Source: Haemonchus contortus | Lineage: Eukaryota; Nematoda; Chromadorea; Rhabditida; Trichostrongylidae | DNA: 64,000 nucleotides | Reading direction: 5' to 3' | Assembly: GCA_000469685.2 (NCBI GenBank) | Contig: LS997563.1 | Location: 9,822,940-9,886,939 of the forward strand | Shown here: one piece after another, positions 33,444 through 47,000 of the stretch | How positions within the stretch are numbered: position 1 is the stretch's first letter | Layout: each line of letters starts with the position of its first letter | Notes under the pieces: generated by a model | The model's input: the letters and a program-made list of their open reading frames with translations, nothing else | Database searches by the model: none | Told to the model about the DNA's origin: nothing | Translations under genes and position numbers: made by a program

Positions 33444-33690
33444 TATACATATATCCCATAACGTCTCCGGTACAACTGATCCGCGCTTGGCAAAAGTCCA
33501 TTTCCGTTCACTTTGGATTCCCATCTGCATTTGCATGTATAGAGGGATTTTTTGCATCGTCCTTTCCACAGCGCGTTGAATGACGCTAAGTGCATGTTCA
33601 TACTGCTTTCGTAGAGTCCGAGTCTCCTGGTTGTACGTCAATGCAGGAAGAACCACAGTGTCGGAAGAGTGAGTGCAGAGCCGGATGTTC
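33444..33690 (-). pseudogene. RTE-type LINE reverse transcriptase fragment
   Basis: The minus strand reads TVVLPALTYNQETRTLRKQ, then EHALSVIQRAVERTMQKIPL. This matches the conserved post-catalytic part of reverse transcriptases of nematode RTE-like LINEs (typical form VLPALTYGSETW, ERAIERRMLG). The frame stays open from about 33656 to the MITE border at 33443. The catalytic YADD block is not present nearby, so this is a truncated, inactive remnant. The MITE at 32917-33443 appears to have landed within the element. Confidence 0.72.
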
Positions 33691-34067
33691 TTGGAACGTT
33701 AGCAGGAGAAATTCCAGGCCTTTAATCTGGTACTACCACAATTATGGATGGAACTCCAGACGTTTTTGAGCTCACAGTGTGTTGCAAGGGTATGGAGTAG
33801 TAGCAAGAATTCTTTTGACATTTTCCAGCAACGTCGTCACACTTACTTTGCCGCAAGACTCGAGACCCGTCTTCTTCTGTGGGCGCATTTCCACATAACT
33901 TTCATTAGCCATAAAGTGCTGAGCAACTTTTGATACAAGACAAAGCTGGAACCATGCAAACTTGAGCGAAATATTACCAAGAAGCAGGCTTCAAGAAATA
34001 TAATGTGCTTTTAACAGTTACTACAGTGTGCAGTCTACAAGCCTAATTATCTGTGGCACTTCTTTGA

Positions 34068-34340
34068 GGTGGTGTAGGGCCAAGAGGCGCAATACCACAC
34101 ACGTATGTCACGGGTTGAATCCCAAATCTGTATCCATCTAGGCCGACCAAGCCTTTCCTCCCTCCGGGGTTGTTCAATTGGTACCAAACTCATCTGGGAG
34201 GATAAAAGCGCTAACTTATACATCGGCTGGCCATCGCAAGAATTGTACTGGCCACATACGCCAGTACGATTCTGAATGGAAGTGGAATGCTTGGGCGCAT
34301 TCCTATGACGTGACTGATTGACTTACTTTTCAGACGCTCT
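34068..34340 (+). mobile_element. tRNA-derived SINE, copy D (best preserved)
   Basis: The head has box A (GGTGGTGTAGGG) and box B (GGGTTGAATCCC) about 45 bases apart, as in a tRNA-derived Pol III promoter. The body follows with AGGCCGACCAAGCC, CCTCCGGGGTTG, TTGGTACCAAACTC, GGAGGATAAAAGC, TCGGCTGGCCATCGCAAG and GGCCACATACGCCAG. This is the best copy from which to build a family consensus. Confidence 0.8.
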
Positions 34341-37300
34341 GTAAGATCTGAACTTATCGGCTTCAAAATAGGAGCTTTTCAAAGTAGATAATACTACATT
34401 GTGAATGGTAACAGATCGGATAGAAACGTCATATTTGAGGGAACTCTTTAGCATCACGTTTTTATAATGTGATCGATTGGGTGTACGTCGTTTTTGACGT
34501 CCCAGTTAAGCAATGAAACCTGCCAGAATACTTGACTATACAATCAGTAAAGGAGACTTGTAGTTGTACTTATCAAATATTGGTCAGTCCTGGACACGTG
34601 CGCACTTCAAACCGGTTGTGGTGGCCAAGAAAGCTCGAATGGTTCTGTGTGTGGCCGCCGTCAGCCAGCTTCATTGCAGTTATGCTGTTTTACCGTACCC
34701 GATGGTCAACTTGGCCACGTTGTTGGCGATGAAAAAGGCTTAGAAGAAGAGCAATGAGTTGGAACAGATAGGAGCAAGGGCCGTCGGAAGAGAAAGGCTT
34801 TTTGATCTGGCAAGGCTTCACCTCGACCTAGCGGTCTGCAGCACCTTGTTCGTGAAAGAGATCAACCATCGAAACTGTGAAGTACGTAGAGGTTTGCCGG
34901 GCCACGAACTGCCCTTACATCACTGGCTTCCTATTGCAACGGTGCCATAAACTCCTTCAAGAGATGACTGGTATGAGCCAAAGTCGGTCGGTGGAAGCTG
35001 TCCGAGTAAAGGGGGACTTGAAGACGAACGAAGTTGGAGTGGTAACTTGATAGCTGGTCTGCACATTTTTTAGGACCATGCGGATCTTATGTTTCCAAGA
35101 TGGTTTCAAGGATCAGATTGATGTCATTCCCACATGTTCAAAAGAAACTCTAGAGGAAGCGGGAACAAGGAAAGCCAATTGGCGTCATTTTAATATGAAG
35201 AAGTTCAAAAGGTCTTCAACTAATAAATGAGGATTCAATCATTTTATACTTGTCGTGTGACGCGGGGTATTGGGAGGAGATCAGGGCGATCTGGAAGCTC
35301 AGAACAGGCTAAAAGTAGCTTTCAATCGGTGTGCGCCAAAAATCAGTGTCCTTTGATTTCGATGGTAATCCAAAGGAGGTCCCCTGGTGACCATACTCTG
35401 CATTAAAAACATCGCCAATAATTCGGACAAAAAGAAAAATTTCAGTCCAAACTGATAAATGGCTATGGGTGCTGTGGGAATTGGCTTCGGGTGGGGTGGT
35501 AAGAACTCAGCTCTGAGTTCAATAAAAGCAGTCGTAAAGCACTAGGACATAGCATCGACGAATGGGAAAATTTCTTACGAACACCAATGAAAGTTCGCTC
35601 CTTTTTTATGGGATTCAGAAACTGAGCTGATAGAGGCCTGCTTCGAAGACTGTGGAGAGGTTCAAGAACTGAGGAGGATAACTTACGGGCCTAGTACATG
35701 TAAGGGGGCTTTATCAGTGTCCAAGATGGACTGAGGCCACTGCTGGGAAGGCCGCAAGAACCTGCTGAACTCTGAAGCGTAGAGGGATTGTCCGAGAAGA
35801 GCATTGGAGAAAACATTTAGGAGCTCTAACGCAAAGGTTCTTATTGAAATAAAAGCCAGCTTGAATGGCGCTTTGCATATGAATAAATGGCGAGAATAAT
35901 GAGAGCGGACTTTGCGTCGGCAGATTTGATGTTAGGGAAATGGAGAACAAGGTTCGATAGGTCTAATAACCTTCATTGCCGTCGGCTGCCGATGAAATAG
36001 CCATGTAGTCATGTCGGAGAGTAGGAAGCCGTAGAGGTGACTCAGCTCGAGGTCGAAAGGAGCTGAAATAATCTAAGCGGAAGGTAAAGGAGGATGTCGA
36101 CATCTGTTGGAAAGTAGTTTTAAATGCTTGCTTGCTGTTGAGCCATGAATACTTGCTACTGTCGTGGGTTCTGCTTAGTGCCCGGTCCTAACAGCTCATA
36201 AAAAGTGGCTCATATTCAAAATGAAGGCTACGCTGGTTCAAAAAACGTCAGACCATAGAAATCAGTCACTAGTCTACCTACGTTTTCTCCTAGTAAAGGT
36301 CACAACGATTCTTTGACTTATGCCACTGCAAAGCCTGGAACTCCGAACTCACTTTTCCCTGATAGGAAACGTTGAACAATGCTCCTTCTCAAGGGAGGCC
36401 AGCGAAATTGTGGAATTTGAACGATGTTCACGAGGTGGCTGATTTAATTACTCCACTGCTCCTCTGCTCCGTTCAGACTTCTCTTGCCGATCTCCTGTAT
36501 CCGACTTGTCCTCGCCAATTTCGTCCTTCGCGCAAGTTGGCTTCGAACCATTCATATCGGTCGGTCCGATGCACTTCGTTTCCCTTGTTGGCATACTCAC
36601 TATAGTTCGGCTCAATCATTCAAGGTCTTCTTGTGATCCAAATGAGTATATTTTGTGAGCCGGGAGTTCCATCGACCTCATTTCCGTCTACACACTTCCT
36701 GGACAACATCGACAGAGCTACTTCATCTTGACAACTAATTTCTCTTCGTTTGCTTCAGTGGACCACCAGCTTCCCGTACGGGTATTACAGCAGCACGGGT
36801 ATTACCGTGAGTAAAACGAAGATTCTCGAGTTTGATGACACAAACTGCTGCTCATTCGTGTTCAATCGACGATTTGTCATAGTTTTCCCTGAAATGCTCC
36901 AATTAAAAAGAAGCTAGTGGATGGTACTTCCCATGGGGAGTCCAGGTGTTCAGAGCCTAAATTCTCAGACTCTCCCTATTATCGTTATTATCATATCATT
37001 ATCATTTTTATTACCATATAAGAGAACGCTGTAAGAACTTTTCAACATATTGTTTTTGAGTCTAAATGGTTCTGAGTCATTCTGTCTGAGAGGTCGGAAA
37101 CAATCAGATTCAACAACGCTCAATCATTATTGGAATCTAATGCTCGTCCTAGTAGAGTAAGTCTGAATAGCTGCTTTGGTTTGCATCGTTTGATCGTTAA
37201 CCTATAGATGTGAAGAGGGAAAGCCGAGGAAACGGCAGTTGAAGAGGTACACGATTAATGGGTTCGAAGCTCCCATCGTGATTGAATGTGATGAGCTCAG

Positions 37301-39770
37301 TGCTTCCATGAGTGGGGAGGTTATTTTAGAGATCTAAGTTCACCCTTCCAATCGGGCAGAGAGAAAAAATAATATTCATGGTCTGGGAGGTCATCACAAG
37401 GAATTGAGAGAAGGTACAACTTTCATTCTTGTTGCTTGGAGTGCCCCAATGCCTCCGAATACCTCTGGCCTACTATTCGCTTCTTATAATGCTCCCTAGG
37501 TAGGTCTTACCTATATTAAGGGGCCTGAGCAAATGTTTCTGTCCATGCACGTAGCGTGTTCGTTCCTAGAAGTTTCCAAGCCCACATTTTTTCGACGAAC
37601 AGGATCTATAGGCGGTGGAACTTCCTATCCACTTAGGGGTGTCCTAGCGAAAAACCCTCGTAATCTGCTTTTGAAAAACTCTTATCCTATGCAGCCGAAT
37701 GTCCTCAAAGCGGTAGTCATAATGTGGATTTACTCAAAAAAAACACCTTTACTGGAGAACGCACTCTGAAGTACCCTTTTCGCATAGCCGTCAGCATTGA
37801 GTATGAGTATAGCGGCATTAAAAGGTTTGAAGAAGTAAACCAGAGGCTTTCGGAGATAGGCTAATCCGAGCTGACCCCCTCATTAGGGAGGAGTAGGTTA
37901 GCAGAGAAAAAGCTGTTAAAAAAGCGCTCGTATCGGTTTACTTGTAGGCCAACTGAGCTTTAATCTCTGCTGGGGGAGGGGGAATTAGTTTCGAAATTGC
38001 TTTTGAGGGTCAGAACATTAACTCCTACATAATCTGGTCGCGGTAAATAACTATAAAACGTCCACCAGTACCTATAAAGGATACTGCTTTCTGTATGGAA
38101 TGCGACTCCGCCATAAAGGAAAATGCTTATTGACCTGGAAACCCGCTTACACTTGCTTTATGTGATTGTCTCTACCAAGTTAGTATGCACGCGATTATGA
38201 TATAATTGTATTTGACAGCTCTGTTGGGAGTCCGAGGAATAAGCAGAACACGTGACATGCGATTATATTTCGGGATCGTTTTACCATGAATAAGTGTTCT
38301 AGGACATTAAAGATCCTCTTTTTTATGACGAATCATAGCTAATTGGGGAATGGCTCGTATTACTACTCATATGATCACTTCAGAGATGATTTTGAGGATT
38401 AAATTTTTTACCCATAGGACAGGAAGTCTCTAAAAAGTCCATTGAAAGCCTTTCTAGTGAATTGTAAAAATAAACTGATGGTTTTGGATGAGAAAAATTT
38501 CTCTGCTCACTTGCCTATAGGATATTTTGGGAAACTATTATAGAAAGAATTGTTCTAAAGGGGTTCTCTGTACTACTTGATGTCAAAAATGAGCTATGTT
38601 TTAGATACGTATCGATCGATCTCCCAAGTGCCATATATTCTCCTGATGTGAAAATATAGTCCGCAAGAGGACGGGGCAGACTCTACAAAAGGACTGGACC
38701 TACGATGAGCTTCGAGGTAAGGGTTTTGAAGAGCTTGAATAAGTTCAGTCGATGGGATACCTGTAGGTAGAGTTTTTTTTTCAAATTGGTCGAGACAGAA
38801 TGCATTAAGAGACCATCGGTCGAGTATAATCGCTAACAATATCATAATCAGGAACATAACTATGCCTATTTAATTACTATGCTCCAATGGTTCCGTTGGG
38901 ACCATTACTAAGTGTCATACGCATTACTTATTGTTAGTAGTAGTATTGAATTGACAAGCGAAAGTAATCAAAAGCTGACATCATCAGCTAAAAGCGATTA
39001 CCAGTCAAGTTGACACGGGGGCGGTGAAGGGTTGTCTATATACGGAATGGGCGTGGCTAGAGAGGTTGTATTTCATGAGTTTTCTTCTTCAACAACTGAT
39101 ATCAACAGAACGGGGGCGAGTACTTCTTTAACTAAAAATAACAAATTTGACTCATAAACATCCAAAGAACTCTTTCGATTGACGTCATGGAGAACTCCTT
39201 TTTGGGGTGACAAAGATTGAATGATAGAAGTCAGTAATACTTGAAGGTAGCGCAAGGTAGTCGGTGGTTTTTCTCATGGCGCAATATGTGGCATACCTAG
39301 GCGCCAGCGCCCTCAGGTTATCCCGCATGGGTTTCCAGTTACACTTCATAGCAGAATCTCCTCAGGATGGTTTCAACTCTTCCTTGTTGTGAAATTCAGA
39401 GGGTTTTGGGTACAAAAATAGGCAGGATTTTTTTCCAATTGGGTAATGCAGTAGTGCAGTCAAAGATGCGAGCAGTCCTCTACGTTCATCGTCACCCATA
39501 GCTAATTAACTCAGTTAGTCGGTGAATCTCTTGAGATGGGCGATAAGTCAGCGCAACTGATATTCTTACTGAAGTAATTGAATGTCGTCACACCAATTTC
39601 CCTAATCCGTTATTCAAGCTTTGAACCTTTCCAACGTTATTTCACTAATAAGGAGAATTGCCGTAACCAAGGAACACTGCAAGGGGCAATAGTTGGTAAA
39701 TGAAGTTGAGGAAGTTTCTGTAGGCCCTCCTATAACTGCGGTATATTACCCATGGACGAAACTATTAAAA
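34341..39770. other. Gene-free stretch
   Basis: Over 5 kb without a supported exon. A short low-complexity run of TTATCAT-type units lies at about 36978-37016. Several open frames occur but none shows a recognisable motif or splice context. Confidence 0.4.
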
Positions 39771-40035
39771 CTCACAATAAAGGATAAATGATAAAGTCTT
39801 AGAGCGTCAATCCCGTGTGGGGATGAGGCCACGCGTTCGTCTTCTATTCAGAATCGTTGTGGCGTATTGAAGTGTATGTAGCCTATACAACGACTTGTAG
39901 CCGATGACTAAGTCAGTGCTTTTATCCTCCCAGACGAGTCTGGTACCGATGAGTTGACCCCTTAGGGATGGAGGACTTGGTTAGCTTAGGCGGCTATCGA
40001 CCTGGGATTCGAACCTGTCAATCTCGATTTATATT
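39771..40035 (-). mobile_element. tRNA-derived SINE, copy E
   Basis: Minus-strand copy. The reverse complement carries box B GGTTCGAATCCC, then TCCATCCCTAAGGGGTC, CGGTACCAGACTCGTCTGGG, AGGATAAAAGCACTGACT and a tail close to GACTTTATCATTTATCC. This is the copy with the most canonical box B. Confidence 0.8.
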
Positions 40036-40550
40036 CATGTAATACGAAGAAGAAACTAGAGTACCTGGCAATTATCCGCTTTGTGCCTCATTCCGATAAA
40101 TCCAACCCTTTCATCAGGTTCGAGCTTGGGATAAGCTCAACACCAATCATTAACTATGCCATCGATCATTCACTGCGTACGAGTTTTGTGCTCCACCTTC
40201 CAAGGAGCAGTTAGATCGACGATTTGTCGAAATTTTTCGGTCGAATTTTCAATTGCTAATCAATTTGACGACGATTAGCGTTTGAAAATTTTGGTTCAAA
40301 CCTTTTACGCTTTTGAGGACAGAATTAGAGTTCAAGTCGCTATTACTATCTCCTGCGACCTAACGGTTGAGTATAAATGAACGGTTGCAACCAATATGGT
40401 ATGCGAAAATTGGTTATGAAAATAATATTCGTTTGTTCTGCAATTTCTTATTTATTTAACTGACTTGCAATTGCAAAAGATAGTATAATTATGGTGAAAA
40501 TTTCTTTGATTTTTCTATAATTACTTCATAAATGCTCAACAAATCACTTA

Positions 40551-41069
40551 CAGTAGCGCTAAAAAAATTTGGCCAAATGCTCTTTCGGCCGTAACTTTTT
40601 TCTTAGTGAAGCAAGTTACGCGAAATTCCGATATGTTCAACAGAAGCATTTTTCACATTATCCAACGCTATTTGACTGAGAAGCAGCATTGCCCACGTAA
40701 TTAAAGGGAAGGTGTTTAAGGTGGTGATAAACCTCGTTGGAACCAAGGTTAGCGGCATTCGAAGTTATTCGCACCTTAAGTACATTTTTCTCTTTCGCTG
40801 TGTATAACATTAGCGCATGTTCACTTTGGGCATGACAAAAAGGAAAGGAATTCTAAAAGGACCAATGTTATATTCCCGAATGATTTTGAGTTCAAGCTAT
40901 CGGGGATATCTGGAACATGACCAGATTGCGGGTTAATAGTGATAAATATTCACAATACACCCATGCTACACATATCGAAATTTCGCTTGGTTAGACCTGG
41001 TAGGAAAGGAGTTATGACCGAAAATTACGACTGAAGAAGCGTTTGGCCGAATACTTCTGAACGCTAATG
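40551..41069. mobile_element. Tc1-like MITE, copy 2 (diverged)
   Basis: Starts CAGTAGCGCT after a TA (40549-40550) and ends with AGCGTTTGGCCGAATACTTC and CGCTAATG. Internal blocks align with copy 1 in the same order and orientation, for example ATTCGCACCTTA, TGACAAAAAGGAAAG, TCTGGAACATGA and GGTAGGAAAGGAGTTA. The right-hand TA is lost, and internal differences are many, so this copy is older. Confidence 0.82.
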
Positions 41070-43960
41070 TGTTAGTCAGACCTCAGACACTCAAAAAATG
41101 AGGGACTGTTCTGCGTGATATACCGCATGGACCTTGGGGAGCGGAGTACAACAAGATATTTACTTATGTTGCAGAGTTTTAAACAAATCGATGATATGGA
41201 TTGGTGCCGTTTTCATTTTCTGCTGATTCTTGAGCATTTCCAGACAATTTCCCAAACGTTTAGAAATTTGGCTAGTTCAAAGTACGAGTTGATCCAGAAA
41301 TCTGATCTATACCTAAATGTAGCTGGCTCTGGCGTGTCTAGACTGATGTGATCGTTGATCCAATGATCTAATAGGAATACGTAAGTAGAAATCGTACATG
41401 GGAAGCGCCTAGACCAATATTCACCTCCCTGTTTGTCCATCTACTCATCGTCTTCTTTCTTGGGTCCAATGAAATTAAGTTCTGACAGGATGTTTCTTAC
41501 GCACCGCCTCTAACCACTACGCTGAACTAAGATTAGCCTATAATATCCTGAGATTTATAGCCACGATGTCTGAATTCCAATCCGATTCCCCTATTTCCTG
41601 GGATACGCCATGCCTCCAACTTCTATCCAGCGTTATAACGGCATTCAAGGTGAAAAGTGAACGGAAAATTCGGGGAAAAATGAAGGGCCAACATAAAGTG
41701 AATCCGAGTATGTTCCCGGAAACACGAGAAACAGATGGATGAACACGAATGTGGAAATGGCGAAGGGCGGAGGTTGGGATTCGTTGAATTTGCTCGCTAG
41801 ACTGACAAGGTGCTTCAGTTGGGTTGGTTAATTAAAGGGTTGCCTCGGTTAAGGCAAGTAGTCTATCGCCGAGAAGGGCATCAACAGCGTCTTACCCCAA
41901 TTTATTGGATTTGACGGGTTTCTCTGATGGAGACGATGTAATAACATTCTATCCTCCTCTATAAATCACTTTTATGTTAGTGTTTCTTTGTGTTCTTCAA
42001 TGAGTTGACTTAATTGAATGAGGTTTTCCGACGAAATGAGACGATTCAGTCGATGGAAGCTCAGATAGAAGTGATTAAGTGTAAGCGTTGCACATTCTGA
42101 CGCAGCTTCATTAATTCCAATGGTAATTGGCATCTTCCTTGAAACGATGATAACGGCTGAATGACATCAATGGGGGGAGATTTCTGCTTAAAATGGCAGC
42201 TACCATTTCTGCTGCCTGCAAAGGAATGTCAAGCTCAAAAGTGCAGAAGCTCTTCCACCCCCACCTCCCTCAACCTCATCTTTCTTGCCCTGGCATCAAA
42301 TGAAGCTGAAACAAAATGAATCGGGTTACTGAACAGCTAGACCTTCGGAGACGGAAAGACTCAAAAAAACGTGGAGGGTGATCAGGGACCGAATGAGGCA
42401 ATGGAGGAGGGGTTGCATACCACAAAGAAAGGAGTGAATAGAGGTAAATGGACCAGAAGACAGGGATGGCAGTGAAGGAATGGTCCCATTTAGTAAAGCA
42501 GCCAATCAAAAGGTGGAAATGGAAGAGAGGAGAATAAAGCTGTAACGCATCCGATTAGAGGAAATGTATTTAAAAGCATAAAACCATCAAACAGCTGAGA
42601 AAAGGAAGCACTCGTATCAAAGGGAAAAGTTTCCCATGACTGGGGCGATTTAGGCCAATGTTCTCATTAGGTTCTTTCGTCAATATAATGACAATAATCG
42701 TTCATGATTCCGACATTCCTAATCGATTACGCCTATAAAGGAACCTGCTGAGGAAGCTGGAAAGTCTACCGGGGATTGAAAGCAGTAATCTGGGTAGCAA
42801 TTTACGTCTTCTCGGAGCCATAGAGCTATGCATGGGAGGAATTGGGCTGTTCAGAGCTGTAAAAACATGGCCAAGGCGGGATGGTATGGGGTCTGTGATG
42901 CTCAGCTAATGGCTTTCTAATGTATGAAAGACTGTTTTTTCGGTATGAGTAAGGCTATTCGTGGCTGCCTGTCTGGTAGGTTGGCTAACAACTTTGTAGA
43001 GGTAAGTAGAGTAGTATGGTAGTAGTTGACTTAGGAGTCATGATCGTGGTAAAGGCTTTTTTCCTGAAGGCTGGGGGAATGAGCTCCTAGTTGTTTTATG
43101 TTTCATCGTCTGGGTAGTTTTTCGTTTGTGAATTTGAGTGCTTATCGAAAGCGACAGATGGCTGACTTCTTAAAAGTTGCTACCCGCGTTGAAAACATTT
43201 TCTTCCTATGAGATACGTCATGCATCCTACCTCCACTCAACGTTGCTTTTGCATTTGGATGCGTGCTTGGTCTATTCAGTGGCCTCCAGTGGCTGGTATA
43301 TGTGGCAACAGTGCAATATTTTTGTTCTCCCAGTAAATTATGACATGGCAGCATAGGCCTAAGAGGGTTGGAGAGTTGGGTCAACCTAGATGCCTTAACT
43401 GGGAATTTTGTATTCGGACTGCAGTGAACTAGCCAGGTTCCTTGTCTATGGTAAAGTCCCACCTTGGATCAGTGGTTTCGCATTGTCGCTGTAGTAAGCT
43501 TGCAATCAAAACTTGAGTCAGATTCTAACGTGGCTACCCGTCTGGAGCTCAGATTTTCATTGTAGCATGAGGGAAATTCTTCTTTTCGAAAGTTCAAGGG
43601 CTGCTTCACAGGAGTAACCATTAAGGAAGAAGTCAGGCCTACATATAAGTGCGTGATGGCAGGGCAGGAGGGAGCGTTCCCTTCGAGGAATGCAGCAGAG
43701 GACAAAAGCATTCTGGCATTTAATCTCATCGAATATGAATGAAAACTTTCCTGATGACCACGAGTAGTTGAATTATAATTGTAAGTGAATCGATCTTTGC
43801 CATAGTACTGTTAAAGCAAATGAGGAAGGTAGAGGAAAGAAAAGGATCAACCAGATAGTTATGAATGTGAAAGTCTTTGCGGAGGAGATAGGAGTTTAGA
43901 GCTGGAGAAGGTAAGGTTCAGGAGAAAAAATCAAGGAGGATAAGCTAAAGGAGGTGGGGA
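41070..43960. other. Gene-free stretch
   Basis: No supported exon or bounded repeat. Two regions near 41.58-41.66 kb and 43.19-43.26 kb look loosely similar (GATACGCCATGC against GATACGTCATGC), hinting at another old dispersed repeat. Confidence 0.4.
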
Positions 43961-44013
43961 AGTGAATGGCAAGGTAGGCAGAAAAAGATTCACCGCCTAC
44001 CTTACCATTCACT
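43961..44013. repeat. 19-bp hairpin with 15-nt loop
   Basis: AGTGAATGGCAAGGTAGGC (43961-43979) is mirrored by GCCTACCTTACCATTCACT (43995-44013) with one G-T/C-A mismatch. It stands alone, with no T run after it and no gene nearby. Confidence 0.8.
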
Positions 44014-47000
44014 AATGGAATAGCAGCTCTCGAAGGAGAACCTGAGAGAATGGCAAAGTGTTGAGAAGCTGAAAGTCAGCTTAAGTCGTTGACTGTAACT
44101 ACTTCGTTTAGCGTGCGTCATTTACTTGGAACCCTACTAACTTCCGTGCCACGAAAGACGTTTTTGAGACGTGGCCATGTGGAGTGATGATTTATTCTTT
44201 TGGACCCATTTGAAATCACATGAAAGTGGATGTTATGAATGCATAATATTGTGAATACGAAAACGGTGTTTCGTATTTACGGCTATGAACTGGAATGGCT
44301 GAGATTGGTGTCTGTCGAAAGAATAAAAAAACAAGAAGGCTGATAAATGTAGAAATCCTTGGATGATCGGTTTTCACTTAATTCATCACCCATCAGGACT
44401 GGATAGGACCCGTTAGTATCGAAAATCTTGACCAATCGGATCTTGCTTGATCACCCGACTGAAGCTATTGTCGAGTGAGCCGTTCAGAATGCCCCAGGTA
44501 GAACGGACGGAAAGGAAAGGTGGCTGAGAAAAGGAGTACTTCTGTTTTGAGGAAGACATAGAATTCTTCAATGGACCATAATCAGAAAAAGATGAACCAC
44601 TAAAAGTTTTACATGAACCACAGGAGGAATAAGGATCTCAAAGGGTCGTATAGGTGGCACTTCAGAAGATTCTATTTTCACGATGATGAGCATCGTAGGA
44701 GCAACCTGGAAAGGCGATGCTTAATTAATGTTAGGCTGGCTCAGATCCCGCCCCTCGCTATAAGTTGGATACGCAAATGGCAGCGACAAAACAGTTAATT
44801 TATTGGATTGATCAGAATGTAAAACTCTCGCCCTTCTTATGTTTTTCAGCATTTTTTATCTCTCCTTCTGAATTTTGAATTTAAAAAATTCAAATAAAAA
44901 TCCAGATAAAATAAATAATTTCAATGTGACATAAATGTTGGCGAGAATTTGTAAGAGTGGTACGTTGGAGAAATTGCTTCAGGGAAGCTTCGATAGACTA
45001 TTCAGTGCTAAAATTCTTGCTGGCCGCAAAATATATTCTCATCGCTCTCGAAATTTTTCATCCAAGCAGGAGCAACTTGAGGCTGTTCGATGTCGGCTTT
45101 ACTTTTACAAAGTTGTTACGACCTTTTATTGTTCATAAGGGCGCCGACCAAGTACTGTGGGAGCAGAATTTATCAATTAACTCGGTTGTTTGTTTATTTT
45201 TCATTTACATATTTCATTGTCTGCCTGTCATGTCTGGTAGAAAGAATTGTAAAAATAAGCCAAGCCTTTGGAAGAGGAGCAAGTAGCAGGGCAACTATTT
45301 GTTTAGAAGACCTTTGGCTGTATTAGGGCAGAAGGAACAGAAGAATCAGTCAGATGGTATAACTTTGAATTTGTTCAGGCAAAAATAACCAAAACTGCTT
45401 AAGCCTATCAGGGATTCAGCTTTAAAGCTATCCCCTGAGCCTGTACTTGGGGCTGAAATACTGTGGAATTAATTAATCTTCTCGGATAACAAGGGCAAAA
45501 AAGGGTAATGAGATAATGAACGCGGCAAAACTCACATCCAAATGTTAATTTGTTTGAGAAAAAAATTGTTGCCCTTAATTTGAGCTCTGAAAATACTGTC
45601 TGGAATGAACTACACCATCAATTAGCTCCTCACAAATTAGACCTTTTGTTGAAGTTTTTAATGAGGTCTATATTTCTTTTATTCTAACGATCTTCAAAAC
45701 TGTTTTCATACTTAACTCTGAAACGTGACAGAAACTAAAAGTCGAACAGCGGAATTTCGCATCGCTTAGTCCGTGTGATTTAAAAAACGCTTTATTCCGC
45801 ACCAGTAATTTTCAAATGTTTTTAAAAAATGCATGAATTCGGCCGTAGAAGTATTTAATAGAAAGGGAGACAAGTTGCCCATGCGAAGTTCTTTACTTGG
45901 CAGGCACATTCGTCAGCTGTCGATGTGAGTCCTGAGCCTTCATGTGGGGAATGGAGATCCTTTTGCATTTGCAACTGCGAAGAGAACCGAGTCCTTTCTG
46001 AGCTAAGTAGAGCCCAATGATTTGCGACCCACTTCTTTTCCTTTTTTGACGTCGTTCGTAATTCCCAGAGTAATGAAATCTCGTTCTGACACACATTCAC
46101 CCTGACGCGAGAGGTATTAATGGGCTCCCATCGCTGCTTTGCGTTAAATTGGTATGGGATCAGTTTTGACGTCAGCGAAATCAAAGCAGTAAAGTTGAGA
46201 AAGGAAGGGTTATTCCTCACTCGAGCCCCTCCAAAATAAACAAACGAAAACAATGAGCCGGAAGAATTGGATAAAGATTTCCAGGCGATGTTTTGATGGC
46301 TCACCTTTTTTTGAGGTTCTGTCTATCGAAAACAACCTCTGTATACCCCAGATGAAGTTATAGGCAAGATTGTATCTTGCTGGTGTGTTACTGGGCCAGA
46401 TTACTCCGTCGTAGCAGTTACTGTAGGTGGGTATCAGGCAAGGGCTTTACCCTATTCAGGAAGCTGACAGGCAACGAATCCTAATTCCGGTGGCTAGTGG
46501 GTAGTTCTGTGATCGGAGAAAACCTTCCCAAGCAGAAGACAGAAATGATTGGACGGGAATAGGTTAAGAATGATATCTTGAGTGATCTGGCTTCAGCGAT
46601 TTGTGGAATCCGGGAAAAGAGGTTGAACGTGGGTTGGTGGCGATGTTCGAGCCATATATTTTTAGAAGGAGGGCGGAGAAATGGTAATGAACTCCCACCC
46701 TTACCCTTTTCTCAGAAACGGTTTAGAGATTATACCTCTGAAGGAAGAGAGGTGCATCAGTAATGAACTTCTTCCCTACCGTCTACTGTCGGGCACTGTC
46801 TCTCATTGTTAAGTGAACATCAGTGACAGGAATCAGGTTAAGCTATGAGTAGGAAAAATGGAGCTTTGACAGGCTGCAATATTTCCGATTGGACCGAGAC
46901 ATTTCTACCAAGATCTGTCTCATCAGGGTAAATCGCCCACTCTATGACAGTAGATTCCCTAACCAAGCTTCAGAAGGGCATAGGGGAAAGTTTATACATA

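Noticed and set aside
45855..46304. 149-codon minus-strand protein
   Set aside because: Long but without a recognised motif, supported splice sites or homologue that I can name; could be chance.
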